Shown one piece after another: positions 12,202-24,086 of a DNA stretch of 64,000 nt (positions are counted from its first letter, which is position 1; every line of letters begins with the position of its first letter). The notes under the pieces were generated by a model that was not told the origin of the DNA, searched no databases, and was given only the letters and a program-made list of their open reading frames with translations. Origin of the DNA: Heloderma charlesbogerti (taxonomy: Eukaryota; Chordata; Lepidosauria; Squamata; Helodermatidae); NCBI GenBank assembly GCA_026122225.1, contig JANEZZ010001664.1:372001-436000 (forward strand), in the 5' to 3' direction. The position numbers and the translations under genes are program-made.

Positions 12202-12884
12202 TAGGGATGTTAGAGAATTCCGCCATGGATCACAGGGAGGCCAAATTCCTGTGAATTCGGCCCCCTGGAATCCGTGGCGGAATGGAGCAACCCGCCCCAC
12301 CACCCCGCAAAAGCCCTGTGAAACGGAGCCTACCTGGCTGCAGCGCCAGCAGCAGCGGGGACTCCAGCAGCGGCTCTGGCGGCAGATGAAGCGGCGGTGG
12401 CAGCGGCGGCTCCAGCCGCTGCCAGGCTGCTGCATCTGCAAATGGCAGCTGTCATAATGGCCGCCATTTGCATCCCTACACCGGCCCATGATAGGCTACG
12501 TATATATTTACGCAGCCTATCACAGCTAAAGTAGGGACGCAAATGGCGTAGGGGACGCCATTTGCATCCCTGCTTTAGCCATGATAGGCTACGTAAATAT
12601 ATACATAGCCTATCACGGGCTGGCATAGGGACGCAAATGGCATTCCCTACGCAGGATGCCATTTGTGTCCGCAGCAGCCCAGCAGTGGCTGGTGGCCTCA
12701 CTGCGGATTGCCCCGGCCAGCGGCTCTGCAGACTGGCCGCAGAGCAGAGCCAGTTGGGCAGGATTCGGGGGGAAAGGAACGGATTGCCTCCCCCCTATTG
12801 AGGATTTTGGGGGGAGGAATGGATTGCCTCCCCCCACCTGGAGACCCCAGCAGAGTCAGGTAAGCGCGGTTTCGTACACTCCTA
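12202..12884 (+). mobile_element. Palindromic hAT-like element (E left, D right)
   Basis: A 683-bp copy flanked by GTTTCTTT (12194-12201) and GTTTCTTC (12885-12892), 7 of 8. Two TACGTA-core palindromes (about 12485-12525 and 12580-12618) bracket a GACGCAAATGGCGTAGGGGACGCCATTTGCATCC-type pair. The outward D-end donor match is CAG|GTAAGC at 12860. The right terminus is slightly decayed (CACTCCTA). Confidence 0.88.
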
Positions 12885-12939
12885 GTTTCTTCACATCCTT
12901 ACAGTGTGCTGTCAATGGCCAAGTGAAATCCAAAACATG

Positions 12940-13045
12940 ATTTTAGCTTGGAAAGGTTCCTCCTGTGCAAGCACTGGGTCATTACTGACCCCTAGAGGGA
13001 CACCTGCTTACGCTGGCATTTTCATGGAAGACTATAGCAGGGCAA
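12940..13045 (+). mobile_element. SINE fragment
   Basis: The sequence around GCAAGCACTGGGTCATTACTG and CCCCTAGAGGGACACC also occurs at 32356-32428 with its continuation at 33257-33330 (TGCCTTCCCCAGTC, AGCAAGCTGGGTACTC). It is a dispersed short repeat of squamate type; the exact family is uncertain. Confidence 0.45.
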
Positions 13046-13486
13046 AAGAGCAGAGTGAGCAGAACTGCATGTTCAGACTGTACCACTTCAGACCGAAGGT
13101 GAGGGATCACATCTGAATGCTCTCACTGTATGCAGAGAAGTAGGACATGAAGGAGAAAGCTAAGCTACAAGAACCTTGTCTGTCTCTGACATGACAACTG
13201 TCCATGGGAAGATGAGAGAGATGAACATTAAACAATAAAAGTTTCCACTTGCAGTCTGAAATAGGCAGAACTGTACCATATGAAACTGTACGTTCAACTG
13301 AAATACACATTTGGACATGTGCAGTCTAAGCAGAAAGGTGAAGCATATACTGGATGAAATTGAAAGAGTTGCTAGGTTTGGGATATCCAAACCAAAGTTG
13401 GAAGGCACCCATCCAGGTGTGGTGCACTATGATCTCTGATTCAAATCTGCTTACCCATGTCCTCATTAGATAGCCTTAGAGCATCT

Positions 13487-15905
13487 TTTGTTGTTGTTCA
13501 GTCATTCAGTCGTGTCCGACTCTTCGTGACCCCATGGACCATAGCACGCCAGGCCTTCCTGTTCTGCGCTCTTTCCCGGAGTGTGCTCAAGTTCATATTC
13601 ATTGCATCGGTATTGCTATCTAGCCATCTCATCCTCTGCCGTCCCCTTCTCCTTTTGCCTTCAATCTTTCCCAGCATCAGGGTCTTTTCCTGGAATTCTC
13701 TTGCTTTCTCCATGATCCAGTGAATGTTGGCGATTTGATCTCTAGTTCCTCTGCCTCTTCGAAACCCAGCTTGTACTTCCGGTAGTTCTCGGTTCACATA
13801 CTGCTGAAGCCTAGCTTGTAGGATTTTGAGCATCACCTTGCAGGCATGTGAAATGAGTACAACTGTATGGTAGTTTGAACACTCTTTGGCATTGCCGTTC
13901 TTTGGAATTGGAATGTAAACTGACCTTTTCCAGTCTTGTGGCCACTGTTGAGTGTTCCAAATTTGTTGGCATATTGAGTGCAGCACTTTAACAGCATTAT
14001 CTTTAAGGATTTTAAATAGCTCAGCTGGAATACTGTCATCTCAACTAGCTTTGTTGTTAATAATGCTTCCTAAGACCCACTTGACTTCACTCTCTGAGAT
14101 GTCCGGCTCAAGTTCAGTGACCGCACTATCATGGCTATCAGGGACATTAAGATCTTTCCTGTATAGTTCTTCTGTGTATTCTTTCCACCTCTTCTTAATC
14201 TCATCTGCTTTTGTTAGGTCCCTGCTTTCTTTGTCCTTTATCATGCCCGTCTTTGCACAAAACGTTCACTTGAGATCTCTGATTTTCTTGAAGAGATCTC
14301 TAGTCTTTCCCATTCTATTGTTTTTCTCGATTTCTTTGCAGTGTTCATTTAAGAAGGCCTTCTTGTCTCTCCTTGATATTCTCTGGAAATCTGCTTTCAG
14401 TTGGATATATCTTCCCCTTTCTTCCTTGCTTTTCGCTTCCCTTCTTTCCTCAGCTACTTGTAAAGCCTCCTCAGACAACCACTTTGCTTTCTTGCATTTC
14501 TTTTTCTTTGGGATGGATTTAGTTGCTGCCTCCTGAACAATGTTACGGACCTCCATCCATAGTTCCTCAGGCACTCTGTCTATCAGGTCTAGGGATGTCG
14601 GAGAATTTCTCCATGAATCTCCGGGAGGCCAAATGCCAACACATTCGGCCCCCCGAAATTGGTGGGGAAATTCTCTGACACCCCCCGCCTCGCCCGGGAT
14701 GGGACTTACCTCGTGCGAATGTCCCTCTCGGCGGCGGGTCTCGGCGGCCGTTCGGCGGCGGCGGCTGGTCTTCCGACCGGCTGCCACCGCCGCCATTTCC
14801 CAGTAATGTAAAAAAAAAAAGTAAAAAGTGATAGGCTACATAAAGATTTACGTAGCCTATCACGGCTAGATTTTCAAAGTCAGCTGTGATAGGCTATGTA
14901 AATTTTTATGTAGCCTATCACGGCTGACTTTGAAAAAAAAAAGCGCGTACGCAAATGGCAGCGCCCACGGGCGCCGCCATTTGCATTCCTTATTTGGGCA
15001 CGGGTAGTCTACGTAAAGATTTACATAGACTACGGCGAAAATAAGGGCAATGCAAATAGCCCAAATAAGCAAATAGCGTTCCAAATAAGGAATGCAAATG
15101 GCGGCGCCCATGGGCGCCACCATTTGCGTTCGCACTTCCCCCCCCAAAGCCAGCCGTGATAGGCTACGTAAATCTTTATGTAGCCTATCTCTCTTTTTTT
15201 TTTTTACATAACTTTTTTCTTTCACGGCCAGAGAGGCGGGGCGCTCCCCCCCGGCCAGAATTTCAGCGGGGAGGGATGGGGCGCCTCCCCACCCGCCAAG
15301 AATTTCGGGGGGAGAAACGGAGCGCCTCCCCCCCGAAAACAGCTGCGGGACCAGGTAAGGGACTTTCATCCATCCCTAACAGGTCTAATCCCTTAAATCT
15401 ATTCCTCACCTCCACTGTATATTCATAAGGGATATGATTTAGGTCATACCTGAATGGTTTAGTGGTTTTCCCTACGTTCTTCAATTTAAGCCAAATTTTT
15501 GCAAGAAGCAGCTCATGATCTGAGCCACAGTCAGCTCCAGCTCTTGTTTTTACTGACTGTATAGAGCTTCTCCATCTTTGGCTGCAGAGTACATAATCAA
15601 TCTGATTTCGATATTGACCATCTGGTGATGTCCATGTGTAGAGTCGCCTCTTGTGTGTGTTTGGTATATTTGGTATGATCAGCGTGTCCTCTTGGCAAAA
15701 CTCTATTAGCCTTTGTCCTGCTTTGTTTTGTACACCAAGGCCATGCTTGCCTGTTATCCCAGTGATTTCTTGACTTCCTGCTTTAGCATTCCAATCCCCT
15801 ATGATAAAAAGGACATCTTTTTTTGGTGTTAGTTCTAGAAGGTGTTGTAGGTCTTCATAGAAGCCCTTAATGTGAAAGCATGTGGTCCAGTTAATGTATA
15901 TGAAG
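13487..15905 (-). mobile_element. RTE-type LINE, 5' truncated and internally deleted, split by a hAT-like element
   Basis: On the minus strand, 15905-15379 encodes an RTE endonuclease region: GDWNAKAG near 15790, YTWTSPDG, and the catalytic GSDHELLL near 15515. After the element at 14590-15378, coding resumes (PEELWMEVRNIVQEA) into the linker and the N-terminal reverse-transcriptase region (CSNYHTVVLISHACKV near 13870, VQAGFRRGRGTRDQIANI near 13760). Near 13690 the frame jumps from WIMEKAREF straight to the C-terminal tail (LGKIEGKRRRGRQ), so the RT palm is missing. The 3' end is a TTGTTGTTGTT stretch (13487) on the plus strand. It is diverged from the BovB at 19024 but matches the tail at 52290-52730. 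The element is dead. Confidence 0.88.
14590..15378 (+). mobile_element. Palindromic hAT-like element inserted in an RTE LINE (E left, D right)
   Basis: A 789-bp copy whose empty site can be read from the RTE coding sequence: ATCAGGTC before it (14582-14589) and (A)ACAGGTC after it (15378-15385), a TSD with one difference. The minus-strand E cassette begins at ATG 14796 (Met-Ala-Ala, GRKTS) and runs in phase 0 to GAG|GTAAGT at about 14707. D-end donor: CCAG|GTAAGG at about 15353. The palindrome block at 15035-15085 is rearranged (AAATAGC repeated out of order). Confidence 0.9.
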
Positions 15906-16611
15906 GACTGTGAACACTTGGGGGAAACACACTGCATAAACACTAAATATCATTATTAATATCATATAATTTGCCCATTTTTAACTATACTAAGGTACTG
16001 GCACCATAACCCCACTCCTCTTATCACTGTTCTAAGAATGTATTCATGTCCACAGAAAGTACGACATTTCTGTGAAGGATGAATCTGAAGACCTCAGCAG
16101 TGTTAGTGTTACTGTCACCATTAGTAGTCTATTGATGTGAGAATTTTCTTCCACAGGGGGGAAAAATGCCTATTGACCCAGCTGAAAACTGGAGGAGCTC
16201 AATAGCATGGTGGAAAAGGTTATGTGGAAAAGATCTATTATTGTCAATTGCATCCAGATGAGTTTAGTCCCTTGCCAGCAAGAGATTCTTTAAAAGGGTA
16301 AAGCAATGACAGCTGAACGGTGGTTTTATGTGGCTGTTAGCACATGGTATAATAACACACCTCGGTTATGAAATGGAGCATGGTCCACCACAATAGAGTG
16401 GGGTTGACTAAATTAGATGAACTAACCTTCAACTATGTTTTCAGCAAATACTGCCATATCATTAGAACAAACTAGATCTGGAATGTGTTTATGCAAGAAC
16501 ATTTCTCCCTGTGTAGCTAGCTAGGGTGTGAGCTGTATCTGAAGGGAACCAGGCTGTACCAGTATGACTTCTGTAGGACAAGGGGCTCTATTGTTATTTA
16601 GGAACATGATG
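15906..16611. other. Unannotated DNA
   Basis: No gene or repeat recognised beyond the 5' break of the RTE copy. Confidence 0.35.
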
Positions 16612-16619
16612 GGCTCAAC

Positions 16620-16965
16620 TAGGGATGCTGGAGAATTCCACTGCGGACTCAATGAGATCGTATTCTGACCTCCAGAATCCGCGGTGGAGTGGCTGCACTT
16701 TCCTCTAGGTTGGGAGGAGTTCCTGCGGGGTGGCTCTCTGGCTCCCTGTAAGATGCAATATGCTAATGGTGTCTGTGATTAGCTTATTGCAGGAAAATTA
16801 CAGCTGTAAATGGTGTATTGTATGCCATTTGTGGCCGTAAAGCACTGACTTTGACCTAAATACAGCTGCAAACAGCTACAATTTAGGTCAAAGTCAGTGC
16901 TTTATGGCCGCAAATGGTGTACCATCTGCCATTTATGGCTATATTTTTCCAAGCGCCAGCCAAAT
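16620..16965 (+). mobile_element. Older hAT-like palindromic MITE, right end unresolved
   Basis: It starts TAGGGATGCTGGAGAATTCC. A long inverted repeat is centred near 16862: GCCATTTGTGGCCGTAAAGC, then TGACTTTGACCTAAAT, is mirrored by ATTTAGGTCAAAGTCAGTGC and TTTATGGCCGCAAATGG. It shares these modules with the copies at 46380 and 49162. I could not fix a right terminus with a TSD; a diverged end near 17170 is possible. Confidence 0.6.
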
Positions 16966-18125
16966 CCTTGAGTGTTCATGTGCAGACAGTATTATTGTAA
17001 CCATGTTTTACATCTGTCTAAACCATATATACTTCTGGGCTTAGAAGTATGAACTTTATGGAACTTGTAATTCTCACCTCCTCTATAAGGTGAGTGTTAC
17101 AGCCGGGTCCTGACTCCTGAATTCTTCTGCAGATTGGATTTTAATGTGACCCTGAGAAGAATTCCCCTCCAACACCCTTCCCAGCCACCTAGCTTCCAAC
17201 CCCTTTCCATCCCAGAAATTAAGGTTATCATACAGTTCCATAAACCACTATGCTTGCACAGTGGCTCTTTATGAAATCATATAATTTTGTCCCATCGAAG
17301 TCAACAGGATGAAACAAGCTTAACAGCAATAGTGAGAAAAACAACAACCTAAGCATGCTCACCAGGAAATAAATTCCACTGAACAATAATATGTTGTTAT
17401 AAGAAGACAGTTCAAAGAAATGTTCAGATCCCTTCGATGTGGTTTTCTGTTTTGTGCAACCTCTGAAAAAGTAAGTGCAATCTAATATTCTCTGACTTGG
17501 ACAACCTGGAGGAGATAAGCAGGGCACTGGATCAAATGCCATCTGCTTAGTGGCTTCCTAATCCCTTTGAAGAACAGACTTAAAGGAGAAGGTGAGAGGA
17601 GAAAATGAAGACAGTCAGAGACAATCAAAATGCTTCCCAGATGATTAAAAAAATGATTCCAGGCATCAGGTTGATAGTGTTGTGAGAAGGAGCAAAAACA
17701 ATGTTAAGAAGACTGATGGCTACACGAGGCTAAATGAGAAACAGGCTTTTTAAAAACAAAAAACAAAAAACTGTGCCTGTGTAAGTGAAGGAGCCTTTTC
17801 TTTAATGTTAAGAGCTAGGACAAGGGTCTCCATTAACGTATTTTATGGGTTGGAGGTGAGTGAGAGATAAAAAGAGACAGTGAGAAAGATAATGCCCAGG
17901 TCCTGGTTAGAGATCATGTCTCTTTCTGAGAATACATCCAGGCTTGAAAATTAAACAACTTTTGGAAATTTAGGAGGGGTAACTGATAACTGAACATATT
18001 CTTTATGTCCTTGGAATACTTAGTGGAAAGAAGACAGTGGTTAGTTAAAAGTACCAGGAAATATCCTCCCAATAAGGTAGCTATAAAAGGTTTAGTTCCT
18101 TTTCTCCATATACACTTCTCCTAGT
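16966..18125. other. Unannotated DNA
   Basis: No gene seen. It may contain the decayed right part of the preceding MITE. Confidence 0.35.
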
Positions 18126-18133
18126 ATACGCAT

Positions 18134-18547
18134 TAGGGATGCTGGAGAAAGTCGAGATGGATTAAAATGAGCTTGGATTTCTAAGAATCCGACCTGCAGA
18201 ATCCACTGTGGAGTGACCCCCTCAGGCCCTGCGGAGTCCATGGACTTTCAGATGATTTTTTTACTTTCCCGAAATTTACACATATAAATCCGTAGAAAAA
18301 TATGTAAGTTTCTGCTGAGGAAACGTAGAATGGAATAGGGGACAATACACTAAATGTTACATATTGGGGTAAATTATGTAAATATGTAAGTAAATACTTG
18401 CCTAAATATTTACGTAATTATTTCCGTATTTTTCCGCATGACAAAAAAAATATTTGCATCTGTCTGTGGGCGGATGACAGAACGAAAGGCACCTGACAAT
18501 CCACAAAACACAGACAGAGTGAATTTTACACAGTCCATACATCCCTA
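18134..18547 (+). mobile_element. hAT-like MITE, second subfamily
   Basis: The 414-bp element is flanked by a perfect TSD, ATACGCAT, at 18126-18133 and 18548-18555. Termini are TAGGGATGCTGGAGAAAGTC and ACAGTCCATACATCCCTA. It is AT-rich in the middle, with GTAAATATTTACGTAA-like blocks near 18375-18425, and lacks the GC-rich cassettes and splice-site matches of the D/E family. A diverged relative lies at 55104-55534. Confidence 0.88.
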
Positions 18548-18899
18548 ATACGCATTTTTATGCACATTTGCCTAATATATGTATTTTTAGTGCACATGTT
18601 TCCCAAATACACACATTTCTGTATGCATTTTTTTCTTCTTCTTCAGAGAACTACATCAAAGCATAGCTGCATTCTGGTTCGTGTATTGACTGGGAAAGTG
18701 CAAATTTGTTAAGTTCATATCAAAATGCAAACTGAACAAAAAATCCCCCCATCCTTCACCTTCCAGTTTCTTCAGGGTGCTCACCAGAGTATCCTATCTT
18801 ACCTTCCTCCCTACCCACATTTCCTGCTGGCTGGGACCATATAAAGCATTCACCAATTAGCAATATCAAGTAAACACCATATCCTGTTTAATCTAGACC

Positions 18900-19012
18900 A
18901 TATTGCCCAACCTGGTGCCTCCCGATGCTTTGAACTTCAGCTCCCATCAGCCCCAGCCAGCAGGGTGAATAGTCGGGAATCCTGGGAGTTGTAGTCCAAA
19001 ATAACTGAGGGT
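18900..19012 (+). mobile_element. Old lizard-type MITE fragment
   Basis: The paired blocks AACTTCAGCTCCCATCAGCC and CCTGGGAGTTGTAGTCCAAA form an inverted repeat typical of a dispersed MITE also present at about 3122, 36062 and 43287. The BovB at 19024 inserted into or next to it. Confidence 0.55.
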
Positions 19013-19441
19013 ACCAAGATGGTCTTCAGCAAAGGAGATCGTTACCTTGTCATGGTGCTGGGGCTTGAGCATCTCAATGACGTCATGAGCTAAACCGTGA
19101 AGGGACACCCAAGACGGGAAGGTCATGGCAGAGAGGTCAGACTAAATATGATCCCTGGGGAAGGAAATGGCAAACCACCCCAGTATTCTTGCCATGAAAA
19201 CTAAATGGATCAGTACAACCAGAGATATGTCGGTATACCATCGGAAGATGGGACTCCCAGGTCGGAAGATGGTCAAAATCCTACTGGGGAGGAACCGAGG
19301 ATAAGTTAAACTAGCCCCAGATGTGATGATGCAGCTAGCTCAAAGCCAAAAGGATGGCTAGCAGCCGATGGTGCTGGTGGTGAAAGACAAATCCGATGTT
19401 CTAAAGATCAACACACCATAGGATCCTGGGATGTAAGATCT

Positions 19442-22362
19442 ATGAGCCAGGGCAAATTGGATGTGGTTACTGGGGAGATGTCAAGATTCAATATAGACAT
19501 TTTGGGTGTCAGTGAACTGAAATGGACTGGAATGGGCCACTTCGCATCAAATGACCACCAAATCTACTACTGTGGACAAGAGGACCACAGAAGAAATGGA
19601 GTAGCCTTCATAATTAATAATAAAGTGGCTAAAGCAGTGATTGGATACAATCCAAAAAATGACAGAATGATCTCAATTCGAATTCAGGGTAAGCCATTTA
19701 ACATCACAGTGATCCAAATATATGCCCCAACCACAGATGCTGAAAAAGCAGAAGTAGATCAGTTCTATGAGGATCTGCAGCACCTACTGGATAGTACGCC
19801 AAAAAAAGATGTTATTTTCATTACAGGAGACTGGAATGCTAAGGTGGGTAGTCAAACGACACCTGGAATTACAGGCAAGCATGGTCTGGGAGAACAAAAT
19901 GAAGCGGGACATAGGCTGATATAATTTTGCCAAGACAACACACTGTGCATAACAAACACTCTCTTCCAACAACCTAAGAGATGACTTTATACATGAACTT
20001 CACCAGACGGTCGACACCGAAATCAGATTGACTACATCCTTTGTAGCCAAAGGTGGCGGACATCTATGCAGTTGGTAAAAACAAGACCTGGAGCTGATTG
20101 TAGTTCAGATCACAAACTTCTTATTGCACAATTTAGAATCAGACTAAAGAGTATAGGGAAGACCCACAGATCAGTTAGATATGAGCTCACTAATATTCCT
20201 AATGAATATGCAGTGGAGGTGAAGAATAGATTTAAGGGACTAGATTTAGTAGATAGGGTTCCGGAAGAACTATGGACAGAGGTTCGCAAAATTGTTCAGG
20301 AGGCGGCAACAAAAAACATCCCAAAGAAAAAGAAAACCAAGAAGGCAAGATGGCTGTCTGCTGAGACACTGGAAGCATCCCAAGAAAGAAGAAAAGCAAA
20401 AGGCAACAGTGATAGGGGGAGATACACTCAATTAAATGCAAAATTCCAGAGGTTAGCCAGAAGAGATAAGGAATTATTTTTAAACAAGCAATGCGCAGAA
20501 GCCGAAGAAGATAGGGATGGCAGAGAATTCCGCCACAGATTCCAGTGAGGCTGGATTCTTTAGAATCTAGACCCCCAGAATCCGTGGTGGAACGGCCTCC
20601 TGCCCCCCACCCCCCTGTGTAATCCCCCCAGGACGGCACTTACCTGGGGCGGATGCGGCGGATTTGGCAGCAGCAGCGATTCCGACGGCAGCTCTGGCAG
20701 CGGTGGGGGCTCCGGCGGCTGGTCTCCTGGCTGGCCGCGGCAGGGCTGCTGCCACCGCCATTGCCATCCTTGCAGCCGTGATAGGCTACATTAGAATTTA
20801 CTTAGCCTATGGCTAACGTCAACCCCCCCCAAAACCCGCAGCGTACACAAATGGCAGCGGCTATGGCGGCCGCCATTTGTGTTCCCTATTTTTCGCCAAT
20901 TTATCTTACGTAAATATTTACATAAGATAAAACGGCGGAAAAAAGGGAATGCAAATAGCATAGTGGACGCTATTTGCATTCCTTTATTTTTCGCCATTCT
21001 AGCCTACGTAAATATTTACGTAGACTAGAACAGTGAAAAATAAATGAACGGAGAAAAATAAATGAGCAGAGCTGGCCATCAAGGATCCTGGGGGGGAGGA
21101 GCGGATCACCTCCCCCCCTGGTTGAGGATTCTGGGGGGAGGGACAGAGCTCCTCCCCCCCACCACGAAAGATTCCATGAAAAGGTGAGTGAGTTTCGTAC
21201 ATCCCTAGAAGAAGATAATAGAATAGGAAGGACAAGAGACCTCTTCCAGAAAATTAGAAACATCGGAGGTAAATTCCAGGCAAAAATGGGTATGATCAAA
21301 AACAAAGATGGCAAGGACCTAACAGAAGCAGAAGAGATCAGGAAAAGGTGGCAAGAATATACGGAATATCTGTATAGGAAGGATAATAATATCGGGGATA
21401 GATTTGACGGTGTGGTCAGTGAGCTAGAGCCAGACATCCTGAAGAGTGAGGTTGAATGGGCCTTAAGAAGCATTGCTAATAACAAGGCAGCAGGAGATGA
21501 CGGTATCCCAGCTGAACTGTTTAAAATCTTGCAAGATGATGCTGTCAAGGTGATGCATGCCATATGCCAACAAATTTGGAAAACACAAGAATGGCCAACA
21601 GATTGGAAAAAATCAACTTATATCCCCATACCAAAACAGGGAAGCACCAAAGAATGTTCAAACTATCAAACAGTGGCACTTATTTCACATGCCAGTAAGG
21701 TAATGCTCAAGATCTTGCAAGTAGACTCCAGCAATTCATGGAACGAGAATTGCCAGATGTACAAGCTGGGTTTCGAAAAGGCAGAGGAACTAGAGACCAA
21801 ATTGCCAATATCGGCTGGATAATGGAGAAAGCCAGGGAGTTTCAGAAAAACATCTATTTCTGTTTTATTGACTATTCTAAAGCCTTTGACTGTGTGGATC
21901 ATTAACAAATTGAGGCATGTTCTTGGTGGTATGGGGATACCAAGTCATCTTGTCTGCCTCCTGAGGAATCTGTATAACGACCAAGTAGCAACAGTAAGAA
22001 CAGACCACAGATCAACGGACTGGTTTAAGATTGTGAAAGGAGTACAGCAGGATTGTATACTCTCACCCTACCTATTCAACCTGTACGCAGAACACATCAT
22101 GCAATGTGCTGGGCTTGATGAAGCCCAGGAACCTCATGACGAGGAGCTGAGGAACCTCTTGACGAAGGTGAAAGAAGAAAGGGCAAAAGCTGGGTTGCAG
22201 TTAAACCTCAAAAAAACCAAGATTATGGCAACCAGCTTGATTGAGAACTGGCAAATAGAGGGAGAAAACGTGGAGGCAGTGACAGACTTTGTCTTTCTAG
22301 GTGCAAAGATTACTGCAGACGCTGACTGCAGCCAGGAAATCATAAGACGTTTACTTCCAATC
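19442..22362 (+). pseudogene. BovB endonuclease/reverse transcriptase, broken
   Basis: The ORF encodes the apurinic-like endonuclease and reverse transcriptase that nick target DNA and copy the LINE RNA. Visible endonuclease parts: an N-terminal block with VSELKWTGMG (about 19510), GDWNAKVG (about 19830) and catalytic SDHKLL (about 20105). RT parts: IPIPKQGSTKECSNYQTVAL (about 21625), GFEKAEELETK (about 21770) and motif A, FIDYSKAFDCVD (about 21865). Breaks: a stop at 19921 after the HRLI block, a hAT-like insertion at 20512-21207, a frame change near 21720, a stop right after motif A at 21901, and loss of the YADD-containing motif C (sequence jumps from GLDEAQ to EELRNLL near 22120). The C-terminus continues in the later BovB pieces to 26400. 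It cannot be active. Confidence 0.9.
20512..21207 (+). mobile_element. Palindromic hAT-like element in BovB (E left, D right)
   Basis: A 696-bp copy with a perfect TSD, GAAGAAGA, at 20504-20511 and 21208-21215; removing one repeat and the element restores the BovB sequence at that point. Core palindromes near 20779-20812, 20901-20932 and 21000-21030 carry three different arms. The GGCACTTACCTGGG donor match of the E end is at about 20637 (minus). The D-end match is GGTGAGTG at 21184. Confidence 0.95.
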
Positions 22363-23234
22363 TAGGGATGGACGAAAGGGACTTACCTCGTCCCGCAGCT
22401 TGCTTCGTGGTGGGGGGAGGCGCTTCGCTTCTCCCCCCGAAGTTCAGGCGAGGGGGGGGAGGTGCCCCGCCTCGCCCGGCTGAAATTCAGGCCAGGGTGG
22501 AGGCGCCCCATCCCTCACCAGCGAAATTCAGGACGGGTAGGAGTGCCCCGTCTACCTGGCCGCAAAAAAAAAATTAAAAAGACACACACACACCCGTGAT
22601 AGGCTATGTAACGATTTACATAGCCTATCACAGCTAGATTTCCAAAGTCAGCCGTGATAGGCTATGTAAATCGTCACGTAGCCTATCACAGGTGACTTTG
22701 AAAAAAAAAAAAAGTGCGTACGCAAATGGCGGCTCCCATGGGGACCGCCATTTGCGTTCCTTATTTTGGCACGTCTAGTCTACGTAAAAATTTACGTAGA
22801 CTACGGTGAAAATAAGGGCAACGCAAATAGCATTCCCTTTTTTTGCGTACGCGCTTTTTTTTTTTTTTTCAAAGTCACCCGTGATAGGCTACGTGACGAT
22901 TTACGTAGCCTATCATGGCTAACTTTGGAAATCTAGCCATGATAGGCTATGTAAATCATTACGTAGCCTATCACGGGTGTTTGGTTTTTTTTACTTTACT
23001 TTTTTTTTTTGCAATGGTGGTGGCAGCAGCCGGTCGGGAGACTGGCTGCCGCCCCTGCCGAAACGCGGCTAAAAGCCGCCGGGACCCGCTGCCGAGAGGG
23101 ACATTCGCAGGAGGTAAGTCCCATCCCGGGGGGGGTGGGGGGCCGGCGGAGAACTTCCCCAACACTTTCGGGGGGCTGAATGCGTCGACGCTCGGCCTCC
23201 CGAAGATTCGTGGAGAAATTCTCCGCCAACCCTA
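22363..23234 (+). mobile_element. Palindromic hAT-like element in BovB (D left, E right)
   Basis: An 872-bp copy at a BovB site. Flanks TTCCAATC (22355-22362) and GACAAATC (23235-23242) match at 5 of 8; both differ by two or fewer bases from GACCAATC, which I expect for BovB here. Six palindrome modules are visible between 22598 and 22977. The E cassette starts at ATG 23014 and reaches GAG|GTAAGT at 23113 in a different phase from the 7423 copy. Confidence 0.88.
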
Positions 23235-23334
23235 GACAAATCTTGATAAAATATTTAAGAGCAGAGACATCACACTGACAACAAAGGTACGCATAGTTCA
23301 AGCAATGGTATTCCCTGTAGTAACAAGGGATGTC

Positions 23335-24007
23335 AGAGAATTCTGCCACGAATCTCAGAGAGCCCGAATGCCAGCACATTCAGCCCCCAGAAATCGGTGG
23401 TGGAATGCTCTGCCCCCCCGCCCCCCCCGGGACGGGGCTTTCCTCGGGCGGTTCTTCCTGGCAGTGGCAGCTCCGGTGGCGGTTCGGCAGCAGTTCGGTG
23501 GCGGTGGCTGCCGCCGCCGCCATTTCCACTTAAAACAACCACCACCACAACAAAAAAGTGATAGGCTATATAAGATTTACGTAGCCTATCACAGCTAGAT
23601 TTTTTAAAAACACCGTGATAGGCGACGTAAATGTTTACATAGCCTATCACGGTGTTTTTTTAAAATCTAGCATCTACGCTATTTGCATTCCCCTTATTTT
23701 CGCCGTCTTAGTCTACGCAAATATTTACGTAGATTAAGATGTGCCAAAATAAGGAACGCAAATGGCGGCGCCCATGGGCGCCACCATTTGCATACGCACC
23801 TTTTTTTTCTTTTAAATTAGCCGTGATAGGCTACGTAAACATTTACGTAGCCTATCACGGCTGACTGCAGGGACCCAAATGGCGGCGCCTACGGCTGCCG
23901 CCATTTGCAGAGCCGGCCGGCCAGGATTCGAGGGGGAGGGACGGAGCACCTCCCTCCCACCACAAATGTCACCCTTCGAAAAGGTAAGTGACTTTCGTAC
24001 ATCCCTA
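23335..24007 (+). mobile_element. Palindromic hAT-like element in BovB (E left, D right)
   Basis: A 673-bp copy with a perfect TSD, GTAGTAAC, at 23327-23334 and 24008-24015, interrupting the BovB C-terminal coding block. The first base is mutated (AAGGGATG). Core palindromes near 23556-23595, 23612-23652, 23707-23735 and 23821-23862. D-end donor match AAG|GTAAGT at 23984. Confidence 0.95.
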
Positions 24008-24086
24008 GTAGTAACCTATGGCTGCGAGAGCTGGACCCTAAGGAAGGCTGAGCGAAGGAAGATAGATGCTTTTGAACTCTGGTGCT

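Noticed and set aside
13457..13723. Plus-strand frame of 88 codons
   Set aside because: It is the complement of the RTE ORF C-terminus, which is on the minus strand.
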